From Trematomus loennbergii (Eukaryota; Chordata; Actinopteri; Perciformes; Nototheniidae): a DNA stretch of 64,000 nucleotides. This document shows, piece after piece, positions 9,260 to 19,990 of the stretch. Where the stretch lies: positions 209,501 to 273,500 of the forward strand of contig JAAOOA010000448.1 of assembly GCA_012861695.1 (NCBI GenBank). Reading direction: 5' to 3'. Both the position numbers and the translations under genes were made by a program. Under the pieces are notes generated by a model. That model worked only from the letters and a program-made list of their open reading frames with translations, ran no database searches and had not been told where the DNA came from. Within the stretch, counting starts at the first letter, position 1; the number at the start of each line of letters is the position of its first letter.

Positions 9260-10779
9260 TCCTGGTGGGATACAGTGTGTGCATTCTCCAGTTAGCTCCC
9301 TGCCTAATTCAAATAATAATTAATATAGGCCTAATTGTATTTCATGACACGTGCTGATATTTTCTTCCTTTTGTTTTCAGCCCCTTGTCCACCAAGCTGC
9401 TTCATATCATGACACGTTGTTAATCCAGAACAGACAGACCGCTGTCAAGGATGTATTGACCGTTGTTAAGGTCACATCCTCACATCTGCACAAAGAAGTC
9501 CGGTCGATTGAACTGTATACAGTTTGGCTGAAAAGCAAACTGCATGCACCCTTCATGCGCTACACGTTGGATCCTGATCTGCCTGTCAGGTGTTCTTTCC
9601 CCCATAAAATAGACCGCCTCGCTGCACATTATCCCTTACTTATTAAATACATTTTAAATGTCAACTAGTTTCATCATTTCACAGTTCTTCTACAATGAAC
9701 CCTACACATGTTGCACATTTCTTCTCCACACTACCTCTTTAAAATCATGTTATAATAGCCTTAAAATAGTTTTTTTTAAATATCTGTCATAACAGTCGCA
9801 TTTTTATTTTATTTTGTTACATATTCTTATTCCTTTCTCTTTGTGTGTACCACATATAACCAAAGCAAATTCCTTTTATGTGTAAACCTACTTGGTAAAC
9901 CAATTCTGATCCTGATTTAGTTTATTACCATAGACTGTATATATAAAGTTTATTACATTTAAACAAATGAACTTACCAGCAGATGGCAGCAAAGGATACC
10001 AAACACAAATTAGCTGAAGTTAAAGTTAGAAACAGACATGAGTTAGGAGAGAGAAGTTCTTATAATGGTCTGATTCCATACTAATTCTAATTCTGTATAC
10101 AACACAACAATCTGTGTTTTTGAAGGAGTCCAAATTACGTAACACCTCTTAGGTCAACAGGTCCATTACCTTCTGTTATTATACCAAAATAAAATCTGCT
10201 ATTGGTGATATTAAAACCTGTGAAATCTAAGAGTTCCCTTAAAATGAAGACATTAGTGTGAAGCTATATCAAATAAAAATATAATAATACTTATTTTCTA
10301 TTTATATACATACATCAAGTAATCACTGTAAGGACGTTGCCAGTTGATTGTTGAGAAAGAGGTACGTGAAGAAATGAATGATTTATTCAGCATGTTCTCA
10401 CACCTTTGAACAGGAGAAACTTCTTCAATGTGGCGCTCAGGTCCTCCGGCTGCTCACAAGTCCTGACAGAATGACTCAGGGAGACCGTCTATTGAGCCAT
10501 TCAAACTTTTCCTCTTTCAATTTCTTTTAGATTGTGTTTAATATTAGATGTAGGAAACAGGGTCGCACTGAATCCATCCTCGTTCATTAGAACTTAGAGA
10601 CAGCATGTGAAAGGCAGCTATTGATTGATTGAGTCTGTGAGTGCATGACTTCCTAAAAATGTCCTGATAATCAAAGTGAAACACATTTTAGTTTCACTGC
10701 ATTTTACAATTCTGATCACTGATTTGAAACATCTGTAACCAGGTTATGAAAAAGTAAGAAAACGGCACATTTACAAGAG
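9260..10779. other. Gene-free AT-rich stretch
   Basis: No conserved reading frame, RNA gene or clear repeat was recognised. Short open frames here lack any recognisable motif. It lies between RNF141 and MGAT4C. Confidence 0.6.
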
Positions 10780-11307
10780 CAGGGTATATGCAGGAATCCT
10801 GAAGTCAAATGTAATTCCTTTTAAGACCTTTTTTAAGACCCTTTCCATACATTTTAAGACCTCATCGCCACTTGGAGTTCTAACCGGTTACATTGGCGAC
10901 ACACTTTACCTCACATTTACTATATACAGTATTGATTGTCCTTCCTCCTTATCTTACAACCATTTGGACGCAGACTTGCATTTCCCCATAACGATGTTTA
11001 ACAACCGGCGTAAACGGACCTTCGCGCGCTATCAAGCAGTGAGCGCGTGCGATGTCCTGTTCAGATGACGTCAAATCCAACGGGATGCCATAACTAAACT
11101 ACACAGAATCACACTACACACATACGCAATGATTACATTCAGGCAGACTGTAGAATACAACCTCTTTGGACAATTTATATACTTATTGAAAACAAGCTAC
11201 AAAATGTAATACCTTGGAAAATGCCGTTTAATATTTTTAATAGCCTTAATTTTCCCTAAATTGACTTATCAACTTTTAATACTTTTTAAGACCCCGCGGA
11301 CACCCTG
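10780..11307. mobile_element. Putative hAT-like non-autonomous DNA transposon
   Basis: The left end CAGGGTATATGCAGGAATCC and the right end, whose complement is CAGGGTGTCCGCGGGGTCTT, form imperfect inverted termini starting CAGGGT. That is a common hAT terminus. The interior has repeated 'ttttaagacc' motifs and no open frame. I could not identify a clean 8-bp target duplication. A partial second copy is at 9019-9141. Confidence 0.6.
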
Positions 11308-11667
11308 AAAAGTCAAGTGCAACGATTTGAAGGTTCAATTTCCACATAAGGACCCAGTATGCAGTGTGGACTGGTAGCTGGAGAGGGTTTGCCTCAGAGG
11401 GACCGCCAAAGAGCCTCTGAGCAAGGAACCAAATCCCTCAAATCTGCTCCAGCTGGGTTTTATTATGGCAGATCCAGCTCTGACATATGTGTGTGGTGAG
11501 ATACAAAGAGACACATGTCAACTGCATTACTGTATGTGCTTTTCCTTGTGCTAATTGACAAATAAAGAAAGCAGCCATGTAAGAACAGTTTTATATACAG
11601 ATTTAGGAAAATGTACATTTGTATAAAGGCTCCATACTGTACAGATTATTTAATACATTAAAACAAT

Positions 11668-12321
11668 AGCGAGGCGAAGTCCCTCCCTTTCCGGGGAGCT
11701 CCATGGGACCTTATTTCTGAAAAAGTATGCATTGAAGTCAATGGAGAGAGAAAGATTATCTTTTGATCCCGTTTGAATTGTGCCACGAATTACACATATG
11801 ATGTTTGTCAATTTAAAAGATAATTAAATTAAAACGTGTGGTAAAACTGTGAAGTAACACTTTTTGTGTGAAACCGCTCAATGAACTACATCTCCCGTCT
11901 CGCACCACACACCAAGACGGCCGTCACGTTGGCACATTTCACTTCTTTCTTTCAGAATGAGGCGGAAAGTATTCAAAGAGGTGAAAATCACTCCAAGTCT
12001 GGGCATGTTGAGAGCTGTACATACACACAAGGGGAGTTAGTCGGTTCGTAAGAGCCAGCATGCGGGACCGGGACTCTGGGATTTGTAGTCTTTCTAGTTG
12101 CGTATTTTTCATAGTCTTATATTTCAACAGTTTTACGACAAACTGTGACTTTTTTGACATGGAAATGATTTTTTAGATTGACAAGCATCATATGTGTAAT
12201 TCGTGGCACAATTCAAACGGGATCGAGAGATAATCTTTCTCTCCCCATTGACTTCAATACATAATTTTTCCGAAATAAGGTCCCATGGGTCTGAAGTAGA
12301 TGGGCGGGGACTCGCCTCTCG
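11668..12321. mobile_element. Long inverted-repeat (foldback) element, family FB1 copy 1
   Basis: The left arm (from GAGGCGAAGTCCCTCCC) and right arm (ending GGACTCGCCTC) are complementary for roughly 150-180 bases. Both contain 'aattacacatatgatg' and 'tgacttcaat' type blocks. A longer copy of the same family is at 36866-37984. No intact reading frame. Confidence 0.75.
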
Positions 12322-12876
12322 AAGGGCTGTACAAATAATTTGAAGAAGCAAATGACAATTCATTCTGTCCTAACCAGGTATTTCTGCTCAGTTGCAGATA
12401 AAGATACAGCTATACTATTAATATTAGTATTATATCATTCATACACACATTTCAGTGGTAGATGTGTTTCTTTCTGACTGCAGGATCTAAACATTTAAAA
12501 TAACTCCACAATGTTTTGAGTTATTGCAAAAAGATAGATCATGTCCCAAATTAACACATGTGTGTATCTGATTAAAGTAAATCAATCATATTAATTGGCG
12601 TAAAGCCTTTAAAAACATAATTCACACTCTCCCTCTTCAAAAAACTCTCAGCACACAAAAGGAAACACCTTCCTGTTTTAAAGGTGCAGCGATCTCACTG
12701 CAACATCATTTACATTTATACAGCATAACAAAATCAAATAATTCTGTTTTCCATAATATTTCCAGGATGTTGCTACACAGTATTGACAACAGACATTTGG
12801 AGCTTCTTTCAAACACCTCCAATAAAAGCTTTGCATTAAAAACATCACATTCGGTACAGCCCTAGAAAACATCATT
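12322..12876. other. Gene-free stretch downstream of MGAT4C
   Basis: AT-rich; no conserved coding or RNA signal seen. Confidence 0.5.
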
Positions 12877-13213
12877 TGCTGCGTTTCCACCACATGGACG
12901 CTCCATCGTCTTACTCTGTTTGGGTTTCCATTAAAGTCTATTTGGCGGCTCATAGAGTCCTGTTGGGAACCCGGAAATGTTCAATACCCCAAAGTTTCAT
13001 GTTAGAATGTGTAGTACAGTATGCGCCAGTTGGGCAATTTTTACAATCAGCCTGTCAATTAGCTTTATAGCCGATATGGACAAAAGTTCCACAATGACTT
13101 CTGACACTATTAGAGTGGTTTATTGTCTGTTTATATCAGAGAGAACTGTCATTGGCGGGTCACAGGACTTAACTGAGGTAAGGCGAGTCGTACCAGGTGG
13201 TGGAAACACAGCT
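12877..13213. mobile_element. Short inverted-terminal-repeat element in the MGAT4C 3' flank
   Basis: Ends read TTGCTGCGTTTCCACCAC and its near-complement GTGGTGGAAACACAGCTA, about 335 bp apart. The right end lies 130 bases downstream of the MGAT4C stop codon. The element supplies an AATAAA on the minus strand at 13124-13119, so it may provide the 3'UTR or poly(A) site of that gene. The element assignment is solid; the poly(A) role is inference. Confidence 0.6.
13119..13124 (-). promoter_or_regulatory. mgat4c: Candidate poly(A) signal AATAAA for MGAT4C
   Basis: Exact AATAAA on the minus strand, about 220 bases past the stop codon and inside the inverted-repeat element at 12877-13213. Use of this site is not shown by the sequence. 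Confidence 0.3.
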
Positions 13214-13342
13214 ATACAGCAGATCTCTGAACAACCCAAGAAAATATGGATTGCTTTGAATCCCATAAACGTAATTTCCCAGAAGTAGTCCAAAATGAAC
13301 TCCCAAATGGATCCTGTACATACAGATTATAACATCCCTCTG

Positions 13343-14506
13343 TTAATTGATGAACTGGCTCACAGGCTGTGTGGTCCATAAGCTGATAGTCCTGATGATG
13401 AGCCACTCTTTCTGACTGGCGGTGACAACGAGCCGCACACACTCAATGTCGAAGCCGATCTTATGATCCACGTTGGTGACCTCGATGCTGCCGCCTTTAA
13501 ACTCACCCAACGTGATGTAGGACGTGCACTGCCGGCCCTGCTTAGTGTCCACAGACTTCTGTCCCACCTCCAGCGCTCCGTGGTGAAGGACGTCCTGCTG
13601 TCTGTCCTCGGTGCCCGTCACTATCTTAATCCTGCTGATTTTAGTCGATTTGTTAAAGATTATAAGAAAGAAATCCCCTGTGCACGGTGGCTTCCCCCAG
13701 AAGTACTCGTCCACAGTGCTGTAAGCCTTGGTGGCGTCGTAGTTCTCAAACACGTTGATGTTTGTGTAAAGGCTGGCAGGAGGGTTGTCAGGAATGTCTA
13801 TGGAGTCTTCCTCGAAGTCGTCGTCCTTCAGCTTGTTCTCCGCTCCTTTGTAGGAGGAGTAGTAGCCCATGTGCTGGAACAGCGAGGGCTTGAAGCGGAT
13901 CACGTCCTTCTGGGCCAGCAGACCCCTGAAGTGGATGAGCAGCCAGTCGCAGGGCATCTCCTGGTAGAACATGAGCAGGAAGTGAGCCAGGCGGGGCAGG
14001 TCTCTGGAGTGGTACAGCTTCCCGATGTAGCCCAGCTTAGAGAACTCCAGCATCACCCAGTAGGACCCTTCTCTGGAGGTGATCACCTTCTTCAGCCCCG
14101 TCAGGAAGTTCCTGGAGCAGCGCACGTCGTCCTCCAGCATCATGTAGAAGTGAGACAGGTTGGTGCAGAAGTTGAGGAGGAAAGCGTAGTCCACGTTCTG
14201 CTTGGAGCGGAACCGGACGCGGTCCTCCGGGTCGTTGTAGTTCCTCTTCAGCCCGTCCAGAGAGGGGTAGTACTCCTCCGGGGCCTGGATCACCAGCAGG
14301 CGTCCCGCTATGATGTGGTGAGCAAACTTCCTGGTGATCTCCTGCACCAGGTTCTCACACCAGGCCAGGTCAAAGTCTGCCAGGTGGACCACCACCACGA
14401 TCTCTTTCAGCTCCTCGTAGCTGGACTGATCGAAGATGGATTTGATCGTCTCCAGGAGGTAGTTCCCCTTTTTCCTCTTTACAGACGACAAACCGATGGT
14501 GAGATA
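13343..14506 (-). CDS. mgat4c: MGAT4C coding exon 3: GT54 catalytic region and C-terminus
   Basis: This exon encodes 387 residues plus a TAA stop, beginning [20 protein letters not shown] after an acceptor reading TTCACAGAG. It closely matches vertebrate MGAT4C (alpha-1,3-mannosyl-glycoprotein 4-beta-N-acetylglucosaminyltransferase C), a Golgi type II membrane enzyme homolog of glycosyltransferase family 54. The metal/nucleotide-sugar EDD motif (MLEDDVRC, about residues 214-216 of the assembled protein) is present. So are the [16 protein letters not shown] and [17 protein letters not shown] blocks. The C-terminal lectin-like part runs to ...[12 protein letters not shown]. Whether MGAT4C itself transfers GlcNAc is not well established; the role is by family. 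With exons 1 and 2 the protein is 476 residues, against 478 in human. No break is seen. The acceptor could also be two bases upstream (CACAG|AG). Confidence 0.96.
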   Translation of the reverse strand, partial: YLTIGLSSVKRKKGNYLLETIKSIFDQSSYEELKEIVVVVHLADFDLAWCENLVQEITRKFAHHIIAGRLLVIQAPEEYYPSLDGLKRNYNDPEDRVRFRSKQNVDYAFLLNFCTNLSHFYMMLEDDVRCSRNFLTGLKKVITSREGSYWVMLEFSKLGYIGKLYHSRDLPRLAHFLLMFYQEMPCDWLLIHFRGLLAQKDVIRFKPSLFQHMGYYSSYKGAENKLKDDDFEEDSIDIPDNPPASLYTNINVFENYDATKAYSTVDEYFWGKPPCTGDFFLIIFNKSTKISRIKIVTGTEDRQQDVLHHGALEVGQKSVDTKQGRQCTSYITLGEFKGGSIEVTNVDHKIGFDIECVRLVVTASQKEWLIIRTISLWTTQPVSQFIN

Positions 14507-14963
14507 CTCTGTGAAGATCAACATTAGTTTAGTTACTTCATTATCAAACAAAAATGTGAACAAAAGTGGAGCTGGGCGATACGGCAAAAATGTAAAATCC
14601 TAATCCTGTTTTTTTTTACAATTGAACATCGATCTTTATTATCATATGTTTTCTTTCAAATATATCTTAATCTGTCTTCATGTGTTAGTTCTATATTTCT
14701 CAAAAGTGTCATTTTTTCAAAGTTTGTCTTTCTGTTGTTAGACCTTGTGTCGTGCTTTTGAATGATGCTGATAATAAATCTATATAAACTAACCACATGG
14801 TAGCCTCTTTGGACACTTTTGAGTTAATTCAATACATATCAAATAAAGAGTATTGTGTATTTTCTAAGTTAATAAAAACTTAAGCAAAAGGAACACAACC
14901 GTTTTTCAGAAGTACAGAAAAAGCCCTGCATCAGAGTAGTATATCTGCGGTAGAAATACTGAC

Positions 14964-15110
14964 TTTTGCGAGGCAGAGGGATTCCTGGAGGTAGCGATAC
15001 GTCACGTTGATGGTCCCGGAGAAGTTGGACAGGTCCCTGAAGGTGTGCACGTATCTCTCTGAGTTCCCAGGATGCATCAGCGTCTCTCCCAGCTGTCTCT
15101 TCTCTGCCTC
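14964..15110 (-). CDS. mgat4c: MGAT4C coding exon 2
   Basis: A 147-base exon (49 codons, phase 0 both sides) between a TTTTTCAG acceptor and an AAAA|GTCAGT donor. It encodes [20 protein letters not shown] followed by [20 protein letters not shown] and [25 protein letters not shown] and NVTYRYL are family-conserved, in the lumenal stem region. NFSG and NVTY are possible N-glycosylation sites. The last few codons differ from the mammalian sequence, so the donor could lie a few bases away (a GT four bases on would pair with the alternative acceptor of exon 3). Confidence 0.92.
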
Positions 15111-15340
15111 CTGAAAAACAAATGACAAGAACACACAATCAAAGATAGTTTGTTTCACCCGGTGTTACCTTGCATTTGTGCTTTGATGATTGATTATTAT
15201 TTTACTGCTTGAGTTGTGTGAGAGCTTGTTGTCTTAAAAGTAATGTAGTAGAATATAAAGTGGCTTGAGAAAAAAAATACCTCAAATTACGGAATGAAAA
15301 ATGGTACAATAAGCATAAAGAAAATGCGGATGAGTCTCAC

Positions 15341-15460
15341 CAGCACGTATCCATCGTCCATGTAGAGGTTGAAGAAGAGGAGGAAGGTGATGAGGAAGCC
15401 GAGGAAGGGGAACATGGAGCGTTTCCTGAAGCACCTCATCTTCTCCACGGACTTCCACAT
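15341..15460 (-). CDS. mgat4c: MGAT4C coding exon 1: cytoplasmic tail and membrane anchor
   Basis: The ATG at 15460-15458 opens 40 codons to a CTG|GTGAGA donor: MWKSVEKMRCFRKRSMFPFL followed by GFLITFLLFFNLYMDDGYVL. It has a short basic tail, then one membrane segment at about residues 16-33, as expected for a Golgi type II glycosyltransferase. KMRCFRKRS matches the mammalian KMRCLRKRS. The exon begins upstream after CTGCAG at about 15475. The in-frame sequence before the ATG (ILRL) resembles mammalian N-terminal extension residues, so a further upstream coding exon or start is possible. The second Met (KM|RCF) is an alternative start. Confidence 0.92.
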
Positions 15461-15479
15461 GAGCCTCAAGATCTCTGCA

Positions 15480-15889
15480 GGAAATCAGACATTAACAGGA
15501 AAGCTGGTCATTTAAAGTGTTATAAAACTAACACAGTAAACCACCGACTAAAGGCAACGTTAGTTTGAAGCGGTTCTGTTTGTCATTTAATGTAAGAATA
15601 TGTTGCCAACGTTATGAAGAAGCTGCACTGCTAAGATTTAAACTGTGTCTTCGGTAAAACTTATTAGAGATCATAAAATAATTGTCAGTTTTTACTTATT
15701 ATCTCAGATGTACCGTATGTCATCATGTGTATATTGTCACACTCTATTTCATACCTGATCATTTTGACCCTCCATAAGTCATTTTGTGCTTGTTATCTTC
15801 TCTCTTCACCTTCACTTTTTAAATAAAGGTTTGGTGACTTTTACAGTAATTAATCAGGGCCTCTTTCATCCTATGATTTTACACACTTA
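15480..15889. other. Stretch upstream of MGAT4C exon 1, no gene seen
   Basis: No exon with homology was recognised. In mammals MGAT4C has very long 5' introns with several non-coding exons. These cannot be recognised from sequence alone, and this region may be such an intron. Confidence 0.5.
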
Positions 15890-16731
15890 GGCGTAGGCTC
15901 CACGAGGACGAAAACGGGTTGAATCCGCATATTTCTCATGCGTATAGCCCTCTAAGCTCCACGACGCCGTAAGGGAAACGTAGAAACAGACCCCGCAAAC
16001 GACAACGGGTCCAAAGGTGGATAGATCTGGGAACGGAGCGCTCTGGGGGGTCCAACGGGGCCGTGGGTCGCCTATACGGTCATTCGTTTTCATAGCGCCG
16101 CCTCTCCCCACCTCTTCCCACCTCTCCGCATCATTGCTGATGTGTTTCGTTAACAACAACAATAGCTATTTTAATTACCTCTCAAACCTAAACTAGTTAT
16201 AAATATGTTTATTTTTACTGTCGAGTCATCATTACTGGATCAGCTGCTGCATGAGACAGACACTGACGCTGTGAGAAGAGAGGAAAAAGAGACAGGCTCC
16301 GTGTATTTTGATTATATATATCATTATATCGTCGTTATTCATTTGTTTTAAAGCTCAATAAATAACAAAGAAGACCTTTGACCGGCACTTTTATAATTTT
16401 GTCCGGAAGATTTAAACTTTAACACACTTGACCGGCGAAAAACTCTGCGCGGATCCCTCGGCCCCACCGCAGAAAAACAGAAGGCAGCCATGACAACCAT
16501 TCTTCTTCGCTGCTTTTGTGGAGGAAGTTGCTGCTTTTGTGGAGGAAGTTACAGCGCCACGTACAGGCTCGGCATATGTACTGCAGCTTTTCCAGCGGTT
16601 GGATGTAAACGGAGCCGTCTCGTGGAGCTTGACACAATCCGGTGTATATTGCGTGTGGGCGGAAGTTTTTTGCGGTTGCGTTTGCGTTACTCCGATGCGT
16701 TTTGCCGTTTTCGTCCCGTGGAGCCGGGGCC
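15890..16731. mobile_element. PIF/Harbinger-like non-autonomous transposon, family H1 copy 1
   Basis: An 842-bp element flanked by TTA on both sides (15887-15889 and 16732-16734). The left end GGCGTAGGCTCCACGAGGAC and the complement of the right end, GGCCCCGGCTCCACGGGACG, are imperfect inverted repeats that both continue into GAAAACGG. The 3-bp TWA duplication is typical of PIF/Harbinger. A related copy is at 39481-40272. A small direct duplication 'tgcttttgtggaggaagtt' lies at about 16510-16550. No transposase. Confidence 0.85.
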
Positions 16732-17065
16732 TTAGTCTTTGTGTCATTTGGAAATGAGCTGGTATTATTGTTTTGCTTTTATAGGCCGAGTTGATGAAAT
16801 CAATAAAGTTTGGGCGCTATAAAACCAAAACTAAGAGCTAAAAGACACAACAGATCAGGCGAGATGAGACCTGTCACTGTGAGCCATTCCTCTCACATCC
16901 CACACACTCATTTGCTCCTTTGTTAATATGAAAATATCGATTAGAGCAGCTCCAATTAAAATAATCATTAGTCGCAGCCTGAAGTATCAATCTGCACGAT
17001 GGATTCTCATCTTTAATTGGGTTGCGATGAGGTGCTCAGCGTGACAGATGTGGCCATCAGTGCTG

Positions 17066-17146
17066 ACACACACACACACACACACACACACAACACACAC
17101 ACACACACACACACACACACCACACAACACACACACACACACAACA
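17066..17146 (+). repeat. (CA)n microsatellite
   Basis: Imperfect CA dinucleotide tract with a few interruptions. Confidence 0.95.
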
Positions 17147-17416
17147 CTGATTTATCACTGGATTAAGCAGAGTGACTGCTAATAATGGCCCATTTTAGTT
17201 GCTAATCTAACATCACAGGGGGAAGCATCTCTCATCTGTTCAGTTTGTGTGTGTTGTTTGAAAACGTATTAAACACAAAGTGACATCTCCTTTCAGAAAA
17301 CAAACGCCTGCAGCCCCTCAGTGATGACAGGTTTGGGAGTAACAGGATTATGTCATCAGGATACAAAAAAAGTAATCAGATTACTGCTGCAGTACTGCTT
17401 ACTATTGGCATTTCAT

Positions 17417-17716
17417 TTTGCCCCATTATGCTTTATAGGGGGTTTTCCCTTTCCTGTTGTGTGTTATATAGGTTTGTACGTGATAGGCTAAGGGACGGGA
17501 CATCTCTAAGCGGTTGACCAATCACAACAGAGCCGGCCAGCTAACCAATCAGAGCAGACTGGGCTCTGGTTTCAGACAGAGGGTGAAAAGAGGTGTTGCA
17601 GCACAGGTAGTATGAGAAAAATAAAGAGCTTTTTTGAAAACATTAAAGCATGGAGACGTCACAGTAGAGACAAAATACAAATATGAACCTAAAATGAGTA
17701 TAATAGGGCCCCTTGA
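17417..17716 (+). mobile_element. TTAA-type miniature repeat, family B copy
   Basis: Shares with other copies the CCCATTATGC start, the 'tgtgttatataggttt' segment, the 'accaatcacaacagagccgg' block and an end ...TATAATAGGGCCCCTT. This copy has no insertion at 'gtgttatata', so it shows the empty site for the insertion at 19362. Confidence 0.75.
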
Positions 17717-18560
17717 AGTAAAAAAGAATTTCCCTGCTCCTTATCTGTCCTATTTGGCTCCTCATCTAAAAAAACAGCAGATCCCACGACACATTCCCTA
17801 ATTCTGAAGTTGCGTAACATAAAAACGTAGCCTTGATGTGAGAAGTCGTGAGGTCCCCCGTGATAAGGACACGCTGGGCCCGATAACTCAATAAACAACT
17901 TATTATTTATTGTGTTATTTCTTGCTTGAGTTCTGTTTTAGAGAAAGGGAAAAAAACACATCTATATCTACAAGAGAAGAAAGCACTTCAGTGTGTTTTT
18001 TCTGACAAGAAAAAGCTCCACCTGAAAGATGCAGCGGCAAGCTAAGTGGACACTCAATGACATCTGGGAGTCAATATGTATTATGAAAGTCCTCACAAAC
18101 ACACACTTCAACACACACACACACAGTTATCTGAGATAGCAGCCTGCGAAATCAGATATTGAAACGATGAAAGAATATCCAACAAGGTGAAATAATGGCC
18201 GCATGCTTTGTCTGCGAGAGAAAACACTGGTGAGAAATTAGATTTTTGTTTGCTTTCTCCGAGTGAATCCAAACAACAAACAAGCCTCCCATAGGTCACG
18301 TACATTTATATGGAAATGAGGGTACGTCTATGAATAAATAAGCACCATTTGTTGTTGGGTGTGTTTGCTTTGGTTTAAGAAACTGCTTCTCTGCCAAGTT
18401 TTGTTTTTTTCCTCAGCAAATTATCAGCGTCTGTGCCCGAAAGCTCATTTCTACAACTGAAGTCATTTCAGATTAGAGGAAGGGAAGTAATAACAGGTAG
18501 AGAGGAATACCAATGAGTTTTGAAAAGATTATGGTATATTTCAGTCAAAGCAGAGTCTTA
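17717..18560. other. Gene-free stretch
   Basis: AT-rich with a short CA tract near 18110. No coding, RNA or clear transposon signal recognised. Confidence 0.5.
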
Positions 18561-19287
18561 AGGTCACATTCACACCTAATAGTCCGTTTTCAACGACAGT
18601 TTGTTACATTGTTTCATTTTTCAGAAGGTTCGGTTTGCGTTCACACGGGCAAAACTCAAACGGACTATAAACTTTAAACACAAGTCATGTGCACGGAAAT
18701 GCTGTTCAACCATTGGTCAGACATTAAGGGGGTACAGGTACAAACGCAAATCCCGGCCATTTCTACCGGAGCCTCCGCCATGCAGCATCGGCAGGTTATT
18801 TTCATGCTGCTGTTAATCTGGAGATCAACAGTGCATATGATTATATAATCAGACAACGTCCGTTAAAAAACATTAAAACACATATAATGAGAGACGTTCT
18901 GCAGTAAGGAGGAGGTTTCACCGACGGCAGGTGTTCTTACTTTTATGTAGTTGACGGAGCATTTTTACTTTCACTGTTCAACACTTCATTCTGCTTCGCT
19001 AAAGATTTTGAAGACATCCGCGTTCTTGTGACACGTAAATACTACGCTTCCTATGTTTTGGTGCGGACTGCGTTCGCACCTATGGTTCACACCAGCGATG
19101 AACCGCTCCAGAGTTCACTTGCAAGCGGTCCGAGACGACCTCTTTTAGGCGGACCAGAGTCCGGTTGTTTAGTTCACTTCAGAGGTCTCGGACTGCGTTC
19201 ACATAAACCCAAACGAACCGCACCAAGCGGGTAAACGCACAAGGGTTCGATTCAACCGGACTATACAAGGCTGGTGTGAATGCGACC
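18561..19287. mobile_element. Inverted-terminal-repeat element with AGGTC(A/G)CATTCACACC ends
   Basis: The left end AGGTCACATTCACACC and right end GGTGTGAATGCGACCT are near-complementary, about 730 bp apart, with TA-rich flanks on both sides. The interior contains secondary motifs 'aaactcaaacggac' and 'accgctccagagttcac' that echo the ends. No transposase frame. The superfamily is undecided, because the target duplication cannot be read unambiguously. Confidence 0.7.
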
Positions 19288-19310
19288 TTACATTTTGGTT
19301 CTGTTTTAGT

Positions 19311-19990
19311 TTAAAGAGGCCCTATTATGCTTTTTGGGATTTTCCCTTTCTTAGTGTGTTAAGGCCCGGACACACCAACCCGATTTTGGCCCACCGATAG
19401 ATGTCGGGCCGTCGATGAGCGTCCTGTCGCCCTACTCAGATTGGTGTGTCCCGCCCCGTCGTGTCTTGTCTTTTCGGCCGTGCCGACACCTTCCGCCGCC
19501 GATTCGACATGTTGAATCGGGAGGCTGTCGGCCAAAGAAATCACTCTGATTGGCTGTTCAGCTAGCGAATCAGTGCATGAGAAGCGAAACGGAAGTGAGG
19601 GACCCAAACAAACTATTAAGAAGGCAAATCTGAGATTTCATTTAACTCCAGCTCTCGACACAGGTTGGGGAAAGCCCCATGAGCTTCTTGGCCGTCGGCT
19701 GAAGTCTTTGCGGTGTGTTCCAGTGCGACTGTTGGCCAAGACGCAGGAGACGTGTTCTTTGGTGTCAGTTTGGTGTGTAGGCCCCTTTATATAGGTTTTG
19801 ATGCATGTAAATGGTCTGCAAAGGCTAAGATCCCTGTGTTCCCTCCAGAGGGAGTTTCTCTCCCACACACCCCCCCCTGCCTTCTATTGGCTAGCACTCA
19901 AAAACATTGTACGTGATAGGCTAAGGGGAGTAACATCTCTAAGTGGTTGACCAATCACAAACGAGCCGGTCAGCAAACCAATCAGACTAT
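19311..19990 (+). mobile_element. Family B miniature repeat carrying a nested insertion
   Basis: The left part (TTAAAGAGGCCCTATTATGC) runs to 'gtgtgtta'. It resumes after the inserted element at 19787 as 'ttatataggttttgatgcat'. The distal end appears truncated around 19990. Confidence 0.75.
19362..19786. mobile_element. PIF/Harbinger-like transposon, family H2 copy 1 (nested)
   Basis: A 425-bp element with ends AGGCCCGGACACACCAA and the complement of TTGGTGTGTAGGCCCCT. It is flanked by TTA on both sides (19359-19361 and 19787-19789), inside a family B repeat. The undisturbed family B copies at 17.46 and 43.27 kb read 'gtgttatatagg' across the site, confirming a TTA duplication. No transposase. 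Confidence 0.88.

Noticed and set aside
13463..14527. 354-codon open frame on the plus strand
   Set aside because: It is the exact antisense of the MGAT4C catalytic exon, and its composition (Val/Leu/His/Gln-rich) is what antisense of that exon gives. The minus strand is clearly the coding one.
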